Assembly (NCBI RefSeq): GCF_001591405.1
Contig: NZ_BCUV01000007.1
Location: 310,001 to 374,000 of the forward strand
DNA: 64,000 nt
Direction of reading: 5' to 3'
DNA from: Janibacter terrae NBRC 107853
GTDB taxonomy: Bacteria > Actinomycetota > Actinomycetes > Actinomycetales > Dermatophilaceae
Below are positions 40,062 to 49,000 of the stretch, piece after piece. Positions within the stretch are counted from its first letter, which is position 1. Each line of letters opens with the position of its first letter. The notes under the pieces are model-generated. The model searched no databases. It was not told the origin of the DNA and worked only from the letters and a program-made list of their open reading frames with translations. The position numbers and the translations under genes are program-made.

Positions 40062-41534
40062 GTGGACATCGCCCTGACTCTCATCGCGATCGCCGTCGCG
40101 ATCGTGCTCATCATCCGCTTCAAGGTCGACCCGGTGATCTCGCTGATCATCTCCTCGGTCTTCCTCGGTCTGTCCGCGGGGGTGGGGGCCGAGGGCACGG
40201 TCACGGCCATCACCACCGGCTTCGGCGAGATCATGGGCGAGGTCGGTCTGCTCATCGGCTTCGGCGTGCTCATCGGGTCGCTGCTGCAGGCGACCGGCAC
40301 CTTCCGGGCGCTCGTCGAGATCATCGCGCGCCGGGTCGGCGGCAAGCTGCCGTACGCGATGACCGCGGCGCTGTCGGCGATCTTCCCGTCCATCTACGTC
40401 GACGTGCAGGTCGTCCTCGCCTCCCCCATGGCCCGCCAGGCGGCGCCGGTCGTCGACCGCAAGCGCGGCCTGCCGTGGCTCGCCGGCGCGATCGGCATCG
40501 GGATCTTCGCCGGGTACGTCTTCTTCGTGCCGGGCCTGGCCGCCGTGGCCATCGCCGGCCAGCTGAAGCTGCCGCTCGGCGAGTACCTGATCTTCGGCGC
40601 CCCGATCGGCGTCGCGACCGCGCTGATCACGACCTTCCTCTTCCGGCTGCTCCTGCAGACCCGCTTCTGGGACGAGACCACCGACATCGATGCCGACGAG
40701 GAGGAGCACCCCGACAACCCGGGGCACCGCGCCTACCTCGCCCGCGCCGCGGCCGAGGCCGCTGCGGCCCGTCCCGGCGCCGGGTCCGGTGCGACAGCGG
40801 GGTCCGGCGCAGCACCGACGGTCGACGGCGTGGACGCCGACCTCGAGGACCCCGACGCGGTGCCGGACCGCGCGCTGCGCCTGCCGCTGCTGCTGCGCCT
40901 GTCCCCGATCCTCGTGCCGCTCGTGCTCATCGCCTTCGGCGCCTTCATGGACCTCTTCGACAAGAGCAACGCGACGATCGCCTTCCTCGGCAATGCCAAC
41001 ATGGCGCTGTTCATCGGCCTGCTCATCGCCTTCCTCATCGGGCGCGGCGCGCTCGGCGGGGACGGCACGGAGGCGGCTCTCTCGCAGGGCTTCCGGACCA
41101 CCGGCGAGATCCTGCTCATCACCGGCATCGGCGGCTCGCTCGGGGCCGTCATCACCGAGACCGGGCTCGACGCGTCCCTCAAGCAGCTCTTCTCGGCCGA
41201 CGCCAGCGCCCCCGTCCTCATCACCGTGCTGCTCGCGTGGTTCATCGCCGCGCTGCTGCACTTCGCGATCGGGTCGGTCTCGGTCGGCGCGATCACCGCG
41301 TCGGGCATCATCAGCCCGGTCGTCGCCTCGACCGGGGTCGAGCCGGTCGTCGTGGCCCTGGCCATCGGGTCCGGCGCGATGTTCGCGCTGCACGTCAACA
41401 GCAACTTCTTCTGGATGTTCAAGAGCCTGCTCGGTCTCTCGACCAAGGGCGCGCTCAAGACGCTGACGCTCGCGACCTCGCTCGGCGCGGTCGTGTCGTT
41501 GCCGTTGGTGCTCCTGGCGAGCATCGTCGCCTGA
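40062..41534 (+). CDS. GntP-family gluconate/organic-acid:H+ symporter
   Basis: A ~490-aa polytopic permease of the GntP/CitMHS-like group with 11-13 helices, FPSIYVDVQVVLASPMA, GYVFFVPGLAAVAIAGQL and HVNSNFFWMFKSLLGLS near the C-terminus. A hydrophilic, acidic Ala/Gly-rich loop of about 70 residues (near 215-285) splits the two halves. The GTG at 40062 (VDIALTLIAIAV) is preferred because the first helix starts there; an earlier frame start at 39981 would add a polar segment. Convergent with doxX; a 16-bp hairpin lies after the stop. Confidence 0.87.
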   Translation: MDIALTLIAIAVAIVLIIRFKVDPVISLIISSVFLGLSAGVGAEGTVTAITTGFGEIMGEVGLLIGFGVLIGSLLQATGTFRALVEIIARRVGGKLPYAMTAALSAIFPSIYVDVQVVLASPMARQAAPVVDRKRGLPWLAGAIGIGIFAGYVFFVPGLAAVAIAGQLKLPLGEYLIFGAPIGVATALITTFLFRLLLQTRFWDETTDIDADEEEHPDNPGHRAYLARAAAEAAAARPGAGSGATAGSGAAPTVDGVDADLEDPDAVPDRALRLPLLLRLSPILVPLVLIAFGAFMDLFDKSNATIAFLGNANMALFIGLLIAFLIGRGALGGDGTEAALSQGFRTTGEILLITGIGGSLGAVITETGLDASLKQLFSADASAPVLITVLLAWFIAALLHFAIGSVSVGAITASGIISPVVASTGVEPVVVALAIGSGAMFALHVNSNFFWMFKSLLGLSTKGALKTLTLATSLGAVVSLPLVLLASIVA

Positions 41535-41537
41535 CGC

Positions 41538-41574
41538 GGGAGCCCCCTTCGTCGTCGTGACGAAGGGGGCTCCC
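41538..41574. terminator. Perfect 16-bp hairpin between convergent permease and doxX
   Basis: GGGAGCCCCCTTCGTC (41538-41553) and its complement (41559-41574) around a 5-base loop. Both arms contain the over-represented CCCCCTTCGTC motif. Confidence 0.75.
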
Positions 41575-41593
41575 CGGCGGCGGTGCGCGACGG

Positions 41594-42046
41594 TCAGGCC
41601 GCGACGCGCTCCCGCTCGGGGGCGTCGACCTGCGTGACGGCGCGACGACCGGCGAGGACCGCGTCGAGAGACCAGGCGCCGGGGCCGGCGACGGCGAGGG
41701 CCGCGCCGATGCCGGCGAGCAGGAGGACGAGCTCGTAGCCGCCCTCCCCGACGAAGAAGCCCGCCGACAGGTGGACGACGAAGAGCGCGCCGAGCATGAC
41801 GAGCGCGTAGACGGCACCGACGACGCGGGTGCCGAGGCCGAGGACGATCAGGACGCCGCCGACGAGCTCGACGAGCAGGGTCAGCGGACCGGTGACGCCG
41901 GCGAGCGGTGCACCCATCCCGGCGAACATCTCACCGACGCCGCCGAAGCCGGCGGCGGTGAGCTTCTGCCAGCCGTGCAGGAACATGGTCAGGCCCATGA
42001 CGATCCGCAGGATCACGAGGGCGAGGTCGATCTGGGTGCGGCGCAT
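41594..42046 (-). CDS. DoxX-family membrane protein
   Basis: A 150-aa four-helix DoxX protein: LALVILRIVMGLTMFLHGWQKL, VELVGGVLIVLGLGTRV and ALFVVHLSAGFFVGEGGYELVLLL. DoxX proteins are linked to thiosulfate/quinone oxidation in archaea and to redox stress complexes in mycobacteria, but the actinobacterial role is mostly open. The ATG at 42046 has GGAAGG upstream; an upstream TTG at 42073 is less likely. Divergent from menB across an AT-rich regulatory gap. Confidence 0.85.
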   Translation of the reverse strand: MRRTQIDLALVILRIVMGLTMFLHGWQKLTAAGFGGVGEMFAGMGAPLAGVTGPLTLLVELVGGVLIVLGLGTRVVGAVYALVMLGALFVVHLSAGFFVGEGGYELVLLLAGIGAALAVAGPGAWSLDAVLAGRRAVTQVDAPERERVAA

Positions 42047-42061
42047 GCGTCGCGTCCTTCC

Positions 42062-42110
42062 AATTGATTGCAACTACAACAGTTGTTACTTTAATCATCA
42101 TCGGGTCCGC
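42062..42110. promoter_or_regulatory. AT-rich divergent promoter region doxX/menB with dyad
   Basis: The 42062-42110 stretch is markedly AT-richer than its surroundings and holds ACAAC-A-GTTGT with a near repeat TGCAACT, resembling MarR-type operators. It lies just upstream of doxX and 30-80 bp upstream of menB. Confidence 0.45.
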
Positions 42111-42142
42111 TCGCCAAACCGACGGTCAGTAGGCTCGCCCCC

Positions 42143-43099
42143 GTGAGCGCACTGGACAACGTCAGCGAGACCTTCGACCCGCAGGCCTGGGAGGTGGTCC
42201 CCGGGTTCGAGGACCTCACCGACCTCACGTACCACCGGGCCAAGGACGTCGGGTGCGTGCGCATCGCCTTCGACCGGCCGGAGATCCTCAACGCCTTCCG
42301 CCCGCACACCGTCGACGAGCTCTACCGGACCCTCGACCACGCCCGACGCACCCCCGACGTCGGCGTCGTCCTGCTCACCGGCAACGGTCCGACCCCGCGC
42401 GAGGGCAGCAGCGCGACGACCGAGGGCTGGGCCTTCTGCACCGGCGGGGACCAGCGGATCCGCGGCCGCTCCGGCTACCAGTACGCGGCGGACCCGACCG
42501 GCGACGACAGCGTCGCGGGCATCGACGAGCGCCGCGTCAAGGCCGAAGGGGGGCGCCTCCACATCCTCGAGGTCCAGCGCCTCATCCGCACCATGCCCAA
42601 GGTCGTCATCGCGCTCGTGAACGGCTGGGCAGCCGGCGGCGGCCACTCGCTGCACGTCGTGTGCGACATGACGCTCGCCAGCCAGCACGCGCGGTTCAAG
42701 CAGACCGATGCCGACGTGGGCTCCTTCGACGGCGGGTACGGCAGCGCCTACCTCGCGAAGATGGTGGGGCAGAAGCGCGCCCGGGAGATCTTCTTCCTCG
42801 GCCGCGCGTACACCGGCCAGGAGATGTACGAGATGGGCGCCGTGAACGCGGTCGTCGACCACGCCGAGCTCGAGACCGAGGCGCTGACGATGGCCCGCGA
42901 GATCATGGCGAAGTCCCCGACCGCGATCCGCATGCTCAAGTTCGCCTTCAACCTCACCGACGACGGGCTCATGGGCCAGCAGGTCTTCGCCGGCGAGGCG
43001 ACGCGCCTCGCGTACATGACCGACGAGGCGGTCGAGGGGCGCGACCAGTTCCTGGAGAAGCGGGACCCGGACTGGTCGCCCTTCCCCTGGTACTTCTGA
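42143..43099 (+). CDS. menB: 1,4-Dihydroxy-2-naphthoyl-CoA synthase
   Basis: A 318-aa crotonase-fold enzyme closing the second ring from OSB-CoA. Long form typical of actinobacteria with N-terminal extension; visible are RIAFDRPEILNAFRPHTVDELY, FCTGGDQRIRGRSGYQY, VVIALVNGWAAGGGHSLHVVCD, TDADVGSFDGGYGSAYLAKMVG and the C-terminal WSPFPWY. Start GTG at 42143 shortly after the divergent doxX promoter. It leads the plus-strand menB-menE-menA group. Confidence 0.95.
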   Translation: MSALDNVSETFDPQAWEVVPGFEDLTDLTYHRAKDVGCVRIAFDRPEILNAFRPHTVDELYRTLDHARRTPDVGVVLLTGNGPTPREGSSATTEGWAFCTGGDQRIRGRSGYQYAADPTGDDSVAGIDERRVKAEGGRLHILEVQRLIRTMPKVVIALVNGWAAGGGHSLHVVCDMTLASQHARFKQTDADVGSFDGGYGSAYLAKMVGQKRAREIFFLGRAYTGQEMYEMGAVNAVVDHAELETEALTMAREIMAKSPTAIRMLKFAFNLTDDGLMGQQVFAGEATRLAYMTDEAVEGRDQFLEKRDPDWSPFPWYF

Positions 43100-43114
43100 T
43101 CGGGCGATGACCCC

Positions 43115-44263
43115 GTGCCGATCACACCCCTGCCCCTCCCCGCCGGACCAGCGATCCTTGATGTACTCCCTTCGCTCGAGCGCGCGCTGACCGGCACCGC
43201 GCCGATCCACCCCCACGCACCGGGTGAGATCCCGAGCCTGCCCGGGGGCGACCTGCCGCCCGACCTCGCCGTCGCCATCGCGACCTCCGGCTCGACCGGC
43301 ACCCCCAAGCTCGCGCTGCTCACCGCGGCCAACCTCATCGCGAGCGCGGAGGCGACCGCCGAGCGGCTCGGCGGTCCGGGGCAGTGGCTGCTCGCCCTGC
43401 CGCCGCACCACGTCGCCGGCCTGCAGGTCCTGCTGCGCAGCATCGCCGCCGGCACGACTCCGGTCGTCCTCGACCCGGCCGCAGGCGGCGCCTTCGCCTT
43501 CGTCGAGGCCACGGCGGGCATGCACGGCGACCGCCGGTACACCTCGCTCGTCCCGACCCAGCTGGGCCGGCTCGTCGAGGACCCGCTCGGGCTGGAGGCG
43601 TTGCGACGCTTCGACGCGATCCTCGTCGGCGGTGCCGCCACCCCCGCGACGCTGCTCGACCGCGCGCGCTCCCTCGGTGTGCGCGTGGTGACGACCTACG
43701 GCATGTCCGAGACCGCCGGCGGCTGCGTCTACAACGGCGCGCCGCTCAAGGGCGTCGCGGCGCGCACCGGGGCCGACGGGGTGCTCGAGCTCGGCGGTCC
43801 GGTCGTCGCGCACGGGTACCTCGGTCTCGAGACGGACGCCTTCCGCAGCGAAGGGGGCCAGCGCTGGTTTCGCACCGGCGACCTCGGCTCGGTCGACGGC
43901 CAGGGGCGGGTGAGCATCACCGGCCGCGCCGACGACGTCATCAACACCGGCGGCCTCAAGATCGCGCCGCGCGTCGTCGAGGAGGCCGTGCTCGCGCACG
44001 TCCCGGCCGTCACCGGGGCGGTCGTCGTCGGCCTCCCCGACCCGGAGTGGGGGCAGTCCGTGGCCCTCGCCGCCGTCACCTCCCCCGGCGGCCCGCCGGT
44101 CGGGCCCGTCCCCGAGGCCGGCGTCGCCGAGATCCGCGAGATGCTCCGCCCCCACCTCGAGCCGGCCGCGCTCCCCCGACGGGTCCACGTCGTCGCCGAG
44201 CTGCCGATGCGCGGGCCGGGCAAGCCCGACCGCGCCGCCGTGGCGCGTCTGCTCGGGGGCTGA
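43115..44263 (+). CDS. menE: o-Succinylbenzoate-CoA ligase
   Basis: A 382-aa adenylate-forming enzyme activating o-succinylbenzoate. P-loop ATSGSTGTPKLALL, TTYGMSETAGGC, RTGDLG and the C-terminal hinge/Lys region GPGKPDRAAV are present. Shorter than many AMP-ligases, as is usual for actinobacterial MenE. GTG start 16 bp after the menB stop; followed by menA after 22 bp. Confidence 0.93.
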   Translation: MPITPLPLPAGPAILDVLPSLERALTGTAPIHPHAPGEIPSLPGGDLPPDLAVAIATSGSTGTPKLALLTAANLIASAEATAERLGGPGQWLLALPPHHVAGLQVLLRSIAAGTTPVVLDPAAGGAFAFVEATAGMHGDRRYTSLVPTQLGRLVEDPLGLEALRRFDAILVGGAATPATLLDRARSLGVRVVTTYGMSETAGGCVYNGAPLKGVAARTGADGVLELGGPVVAHGYLGLETDAFRSEGGQRWFRTGDLGSVDGQGRVSITGRADDVINTGGLKIAPRVVEEAVLAHVPAVTGAVVVGLPDPEWGQSVALAAVTSPGGPPVGPVPEAGVAEIREMLRPHLEPAALPRRVHVVAELPMRGPGKPDRAAVARLLGG

Positions 44264-44285
44264 GCGCCTCGTAAGATCGCCTGTC

Positions 44286-45176
44286 GTGGCCACCTTCAAG
44301 CAGTGGGTCGCGGGCGCACGCCCACGGACCCTCCCCGCAGCAATCGCCCCCGTCATCGTCGGCACCGCCGCAGCGGCCGCCCACCGGGACCTCGAGCAGG
44401 GGACGAAGGGGGCCAACCTCGGTCTCGCGCTCCTCGCGATGATCGTCTCCTGCTGCCTGCAGGTCGGCGTCAACTACGCCAACGACTACAGCGACGGCAT
44501 CCGCGGCACGGACGAGGACCGGGTCGGCCCGGTCCGCCTCGTCGGGCAGCGCCTGGCGGAGCCTGGCAACGTCAAGATCGCCGCCTTCACCTTCTTCGGG
44601 ATCGGGGCCTTCGCCGGCTTCGCCCTGGTCGCCCTGAGCCAGACGTGGATCCTCATCCCCGTCGGCGTCCTCGCGATCATTGCCGCGTGGCGCTACACCG
44701 GCGGCGACAACCCGTACGGCTACCGCGGGCTCGGCGAGCTCTACGTCTTCGTCTTCTTCGGCCTGGTCGCCACGCTCGGCACCCAGTACACCCAGCTCAA
44801 CATGATCACCCCGGTCGGGGTCCTCGGCGCGGTCGGCGTCGGCGCCCTGGCCACCGCGATCCTCGTCGCCAACAACCTGCGCGACATCCCGACCGACTCG
44901 GTCACCGGCAAGAAGACCCTCGCCGTGCGCCTCGGCGACGCGCGCACGCGCCAGCTCTACGTCGGTCTCTTCGGCGTGGCCATCGTGTGCACGCTGCTCA
45001 TGGCCTTCTGGCGGCCGTGGGCGCCCATCGGCCTCCTCGGCCTCGTCATCGCCTGGCCCGGCATCCAGGCCGTCCGCTCCGGCGCCACCGGCAGGGCGCT
45101 CATCCCGGCGCTGGGCCTCACCGGCTTCGCCGACGTCATGTGGGCGGTCTGGCTCTTCGCGCCGCTCGCCCGCTGA
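44286..45176 (+). CDS. menA: 1,4-Dihydroxy-2-naphthoate polyprenyltransferase
   Basis: A 296-aa UbiA-superfamily membrane prenyltransferase joining DHNA to the polyprenyl diphosphate. The first Asp-rich motif NYANDYSDGIRGTDEDR and the second region NNLRDIPTDSVTGKKTLAVRLG are clear, among about eight helices. GTG start at 44286. Last gene of menB-E-A, ending before the palindromic array at 45310-45377. Confidence 0.95.
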   Translation: MATFKQWVAGARPRTLPAAIAPVIVGTAAAAAHRDLEQGTKGANLGLALLAMIVSCCLQVGVNYANDYSDGIRGTDEDRVGPVRLVGQRLAEPGNVKIAAFTFFGIGAFAGFALVALSQTWILIPVGVLAIIAAWRYTGGDNPYGYRGLGELYVFVFFGLVATLGTQYTQLNMITPVGVLGAVGVGALATAILVANNLRDIPTDSVTGKKTLAVRLGDARTRQLYVGLFGVAIVCTLLMAFWRPWAPIGLLGLVIAWPGIQAVRSGATGRALIPALGLTGFADVMWAVWLFAPLAR

Positions 45177-45309
45177 TCCCCTGCCGCGCGCGAGCACAAC
45201 CGGTCGTCCTCGTGCATCTCGTGGTTGGATCTGCCACCGTGTGCAGCAGGACGACCTCCTGTGCACGCACGGTGAGGCGGCTCCCCCTTCGCCCCACGCT
45301 CTGCACGAC

Positions 45310-45377
45310 AAACCTCGCCTTCGCAAGAGTTTGAAACTCCTGCGAAGGCGAGGTTTATCGGGTCACCCGATAAACCT
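45310..45377. terminator. Overlapping double hairpin between convergent menA and DUF4229 gene
   Basis: AAACCTCGCCTTCGCA (45310-45325) pairs perfectly with 45341-45356, with an inner GAGTTT/AAACTC stem. AGGTTTATCGGGT (45351-45363) pairs with 45365-45377. The two stems share 45351-45356, so they are partly exclusive. The 45177-45395 gap otherwise holds no gene. Confidence 0.7.
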
Positions 45378-45395
45378 GAGGCCCCTGAGGCGACC

Positions 45396-45689
45396 TCAGC
45401 GGTAGGACTCAGGCCCCTCGTCCGAGGACCCGCGCGCGGCGTCCTCGACGGCCTCGTCGGTGTCGGTGCGCTCGGAGCGGGCGCGGGCCTTGGCGGCCTG
45501 GCGGGCCTGGATCTGCTCGACCATCTCGACGCGGAAGGGGCGGAGCACGATCGCGGAGATGACCATCGACGCGAGGGCGGCGATGACGACGAGCCAGGGC
45601 AGCTCATTGCCGTCGCGCAGGCCGAGCAGCCACAGCAGCGCCAGGCAGCCGAAGAAGATCAGGAAACGGAGCAGGGTGTAGCGGACCAT
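45396..45689 (-). CDS. DUF4229 two-helix membrane protein
   Basis: A 97-aa protein with two N-terminal helices (LLRFLIFFGCLALLWLLGL and WLVVIAALASMVISAIVL) and a charged C-terminal coiled stretch rich in Arg/Ala/Glu; it matches DUF4229, found next to cytochrome c biogenesis and men genes in actinobacteria. Function unknown. It is 17 bp downstream of ccsA on the same strand. Confidence 0.82.
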   Translation of the reverse strand: MVRYTLLRFLIFFGCLALLWLLGLRDGNELPWLVVIAALASMVISAIVLRPFRVEMVEQIQARQAAKARARSERTDTDEAVEDAARGSSDEGPESYR

Positions 45690-45705
45690 GGGGTGACTCA
45701 GTGCC

Positions 45706-46668
45706 TCACTGCGCGTAGCTGTGCTGGCCGATGAAGTAGAAGTTCACGACCGTGTAGTTGATGACGATGCACGCGAAGCCCGCGATGGCGATCCAGTTCG
45801 CGGTGCGGCGCGAGGTGTTCTTCGTGGCGCGGGCGTGCAGGTAGGCGGCGTAGACGGTCCAGATGACGAAGGTCCACACCTCCTTGGGGTCCCAGTTCCA
45901 GTAGGCGCCCCAGGCCTCGCGGGCCCAGATCGCTCCGGCGATCAGGGTGAAGGTCCACAGCGGGAAACCGATGATGTGCAGGGAGTAGGACAGCTTCTCC
46001 AGCGCGGCGGCCGGCGGCAGCTTGCGCCAGAAGCGCTCGCCCCCGACCCCGCGGTCGCTCATGAGGTAGAGCGCGCTGATGATCGCGCCGACGACGAAGA
46101 TGCCGACCGACAAGGTGGCGACCGTCACGTGGATCGGGAGCCAGTAGGACTTCAGCGAGGGCACGACCTCGTCGGCCTCGACGTACCAGGCGGTCGAGGC
46201 GACCATGAGCAGCAGCACGACGAAGGCGGTGACGAAGACGCCGAGCCACCGCACGTCGCGCCGCAGCCCGACGACGGAGAAGGTCGCCATCGCGAAGAAG
46301 GCGCCCGCGACGCTGAACTCGAAGAGGTTGCCGAGCGGGAAGCGCTCGACCGCGAAGCCGCGGCAGGCGAAGGAGACGAGGAGCAGCAGCGCGCCGAGCC
46401 ACGAGAGCGACCCGGCGATGCCGGCGGCCTTGCGGGCGCGTGCCGGCGTCTCCGCGACCTCGGGCGAAGGGGGCTCCTCCCCCTTCGCTGTACCGGCACC
46501 GACGCCAGCGGGCACCTTGGCACCGGCGCGCGTCTCGGCCTGCGCCCGCTCGCGCACGGGCACGGCCTGCGCGAGGTAGAGGGCGAAGCAGAGCATCGCC
46601 ACCGTGATCACCAGCGCGGCCGAGGCCAGCGCGTAGTTGGCGTACTGGGCCAGCATCTCGTTCGTCAT
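45706..46668 (-). CDS. ccsA: Cytochrome c heme-lyase component CcsA (ResC/CcsB)
   Basis: A 320-aa polytopic protein of system II cytochrome c biogenesis handling heme. The tryptophan-rich WWD-type motif WGAYWNWDPKEVWTFVIW and flanking His (IHVTVATLS, YLHARATKNTS) are visible. A ~60-aa Ala/Glu/Pro-rich insert follows the first helix. ATG 46668 overlaps the resB stop (ATGA). Works with ResB to attach heme to CXXCH apocytochromes outside the membrane. Confidence 0.94.
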   Translation of the reverse strand: MTNEMLAQYANYALASAALVITVAMLCFALYLAQAVPVRERAQAETRAGAKVPAGVGAGTAKGEEPPSPEVAETPARARKAAGIAGSLSWLGALLLLVSFACRGFAVERFPLGNLFEFSVAGAFFAMATFSVVGLRRDVRWLGVFVTAFVVLLLMVASTAWYVEADEVVPSLKSYWLPIHVTVATLSVGIFVVGAIISALYLMSDRGVGGERFWRKLPPAAALEKLSYSLHIIGFPLWTFTLIAGAIWAREAWGAYWNWDPKEVWTFVIWTVYAAYLHARATKNTSRRTANWIAIAGFACIVINYTVVNFYFIGQHSYAQ

Positions 46669-48224
46669 GATGTCCTCGATTCTCCCACGAGCTCGTCCCG
46701 GACCTCCGTGACCACGTCCGCCAGGCCCTCGTCGTCGTCCCGGCTCATCCCGCCGACGTCGACCCGCACGCCGTCCGCACCCTGGGTGAGGCGCACGAAG
46801 ACCCGTCGCCGCTTGATCGTCAGCGTCACGATGAGGCCGGCGAGCGCCGCCAGCGCGGAGACGAGCGTCAGCTCCTTGCCCGGGTCGTGGCGGACCGAGA
46901 ACCCGGCCCACCGCTCCATGCCGTCGAAGGTGATCGTGCCGCGGCCGTCGGGCAGCTTGGCGCCCTCGCCCGGGGAGAGCCACAGCCGCAGCTGGTCCTT
47001 GCCGTCGGTGGTCTCGACCTTCTGCATCGACGCGGTGTCGAGCGTGAAGACCGACTGCGGGCGGCCGTCGGGGAAGATCTCGCCGGTGTAGAGGCTCAGG
47101 GCGAGCTTCGGCTCCCGGGTGTCGGGGAAGAGCGAGATCGGTCCCTGCTGGGGGTCGATGTAGGCGGTCGGCAGGAAGAGCCCGACGAAGCCGAACTGCT
47201 CGGGCGTGCTCGCCGCGCCGACCTTGATCGCGCCGGTCGAGCGGTAGTTGCCGTCCTGGGCGAGGAAGGGCGTCGGCCCCTCGTAGAGCACCTCGCCGTC
47301 GGCGTCCTTGACCGTGACGACGGGCGCGTACCCGTTGCCGAGGAGGAAGACCGTCGCGTCGTCCATCTCGAGCGGGTGGTTGACCTTGACGACGTCGGTG
47401 TACTCCGTGCCGTCCGCGTCGGCGACCGAGACGCGGGCCTCGAAGTCCCGCGGCTGGCCGAAGGTCTGGGTGCCCGGTTTGCGGTCGTTGAAGTCGGCGG
47501 TCATCTCGTCGACCTTCACGACGAAGGGGGACAGCTTCGTCTCGTCGACGAGCGGCCCCGGGGCGTAGGTGTCGTAGCGCGTCACGGTGTTCACGAAGGA
47601 GTCGCCGGCGGGGACGATGACATCGGCCTTCCACCCCCACAGGTGACCGATGGCGACGCCGATGATCAGGGTGACGAGCGCGGAGTGGAAGACGAGGTTG
47701 CCGGTCTCCTTGAGGTACCCGGTCTCGGCGGAGACGGACACGTCGTCGTGGCTGGCCACGCGGTAGCGCCGTCCGCGCAGCACCCGGACCGCGGCCTCGC
47801 GCACGTCCTCGAGCGAGCCCTCGACGACGCCGTCGGCGTGCGCCTCGAGCCGGGCCAGTCGCCTGGGGGCGCGCGGCGGCCGGCCCCGCATGGCCCGCCA
47901 GTGCACTGCCGTGCGCGGGACGATGCAGCCGATGAGCGAGATGAAGAGCAGCAGGTAGATCGCCGAGAACCACGGCGAGGAGTAGACGTCGAAGGCTCCG
48001 AGCCGGTCGAGCCACGGCCCGGTGGTCTCGTGCCGCGCGAGCCAGTCGGCGGTGCGGGCCGGGTCGAGGCTGCGCTGCGGGAACACCGAGCCGGGGACGG
48101 CCGCGACGGACAGCAGCAGGAGCAGGAAGAGCGCCGTGCGCATGCTCGTCAGCTGCCGCCAGCCCCACCGCAGGTAGCCGACGGGCCCAAGCCTGGGCTG
48201 GGTCACGTCGTCGCCGGACGTCAC
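46665..48224 (-). CDS. resB: Cytochrome c biogenesis protein ResB
   Basis: A 519-aa membrane protein with the ResB pattern: helices near 25-45, 80-100 (IYLLLFISLIGCIVPR) and 170-190 (ETGNLVFHSALVTLIIGVAIGHLWGWK), a large extracytoplasmic domain, and a final helix near 455. GTG start at 48224 overlaps the ccdA stop (GTGA). Forms the heme-delivery complex with CcsA. Confidence 0.93.
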   Translation of the reverse strand: MTSGDDVTQPRLGPVGYLRWGWRQLTSMRTALFLLLLLSVAAVPGSVFPQRSLDPARTADWLARHETTGPWLDRLGAFDVYSSPWFSAIYLLLFISLIGCIVPRTAVHWRAMRGRPPRAPRRLARLEAHADGVVEGSLEDVREAAVRVLRGRRYRVASHDDVSVSAETGYLKETGNLVFHSALVTLIIGVAIGHLWGWKADVIVPAGDSFVNTVTRYDTYAPGPLVDETKLSPFVVKVDEMTADFNDRKPGTQTFGQPRDFEARVSVADADGTEYTDVVKVNHPLEMDDATVFLLGNGYAPVVTVKDADGEVLYEGPTPFLAQDGNYRSTGAIKVGAASTPEQFGFVGLFLPTAYIDPQQGPISLFPDTREPKLALSLYTGEIFPDGRPQSVFTLDTASMQKVETTDGKDQLRLWLSPGEGAKLPDGRGTITFDGMERWAGFSVRHDPGKELTLVSALAALAGLIVTLTIKRRRVFVRLTQGADGVRVDVGGMSRDDDEGLADVVTEVRDELVGESRTS

Positions 48225-49000
48225 AGGACCACCTCCGTGTCCGAGATGAGGTGGACCTGCAGCCACTGGGTGATCGCGTCCCAGCCGCCCGTGAGCAGGA
48301 GGAGCCCGACCGCGATCAGCAGGACCGCGCCGAGCACCTGGATGGCGCGCTGCCGCCGGCGCAGCCACGCGGAGACCGGCGCCCACCGCTCGTAGGCGGC
48401 CGCGATGAGCAGGAAGGGCAGACCCAGCCCGAGGCAGTACGCGACGGCCAGGATGACGGCCCGGGTGGTCGACGCGTCCCCGGCGAGGTTGAGCGCGAGG
48501 ACGGCACCGAGCGTCGGGCCCATGCACGGCGCCCAGCCGAGGCCGAAGACCGCGCCGAGCACCGGCGCCCCGGCCAGCCCGGTCGCGGGCCTGATGGGCA
48601 GGCGGAGCGTGCGCTGCGACCCGGCACCGAGGAAGACGAGCGCCATGAGGATGACGAGGACGCCGCCGATGCGCATGAGCAGCTCGCGGTGCTCGACGAG
48701 CGCCCGGCCGGCCGTCGCGACGAACATCGACGCGAGGACGAAGACGGCGCTGAAGCCGAGGATGAAGAGCAGGGTCCCGAGGACCATCCGCCCGCGCGAG
48801 CGCTGCTCGAGCGCGACGTCGGACAGGCCGGTGACGTAGCCGAGGTAGCCGGGCACGAGCGGCAGCACGCACGGCGTCGCGAAGGAGACGAGCCCCGCGA
48901 GCGCGGCCACGAGGACCGCGAGCGGCAGGGCGCCGTCCGTGACCTGGTCGCTCAGCGCGGCGGGGACGGCTGCGAGCGGGGACAGTGCGGCGGGCGTCAC
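48221..49000 (-). CDS. ccdA: Thiol-disulfide transporter CcdA
   Basis: A 259-aa six-helix CcdA with Cys44 in VSFATPCVLPLVPGYLGY and the second Cys in GLGWAPCMGPTLG. It moves reductant across the membrane to ResA so that apocytochrome c CXXCH thiols are reduced. GTG start at 49000, coupled to resA by overlap. This is the housekeeping paralogue of the element-borne ccdA-like gene. Confidence 0.93.
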   Translation of the reverse strand: MTPAALSPLAAVPAALSDQVTDGALPLAVLVAALAGLVSFATPCVLPLVPGYLGYVTGLSDVALEQRSRGRMVLGTLLFILGFSAVFVLASMFVATAGRALVEHRELLMRIGGVLVILMALVFLGAGSQRTLRLPIRPATGLAGAPVLGAVFGLGWAPCMGPTLGAVLALNLAGDASTTRAVILAVAYCLGLGLPFLLIAAAYERWAPVSAWLRRRQRAIQVLGAVLLIAVGLLLLTGGWDAITQWLQVHLISDTEVVL

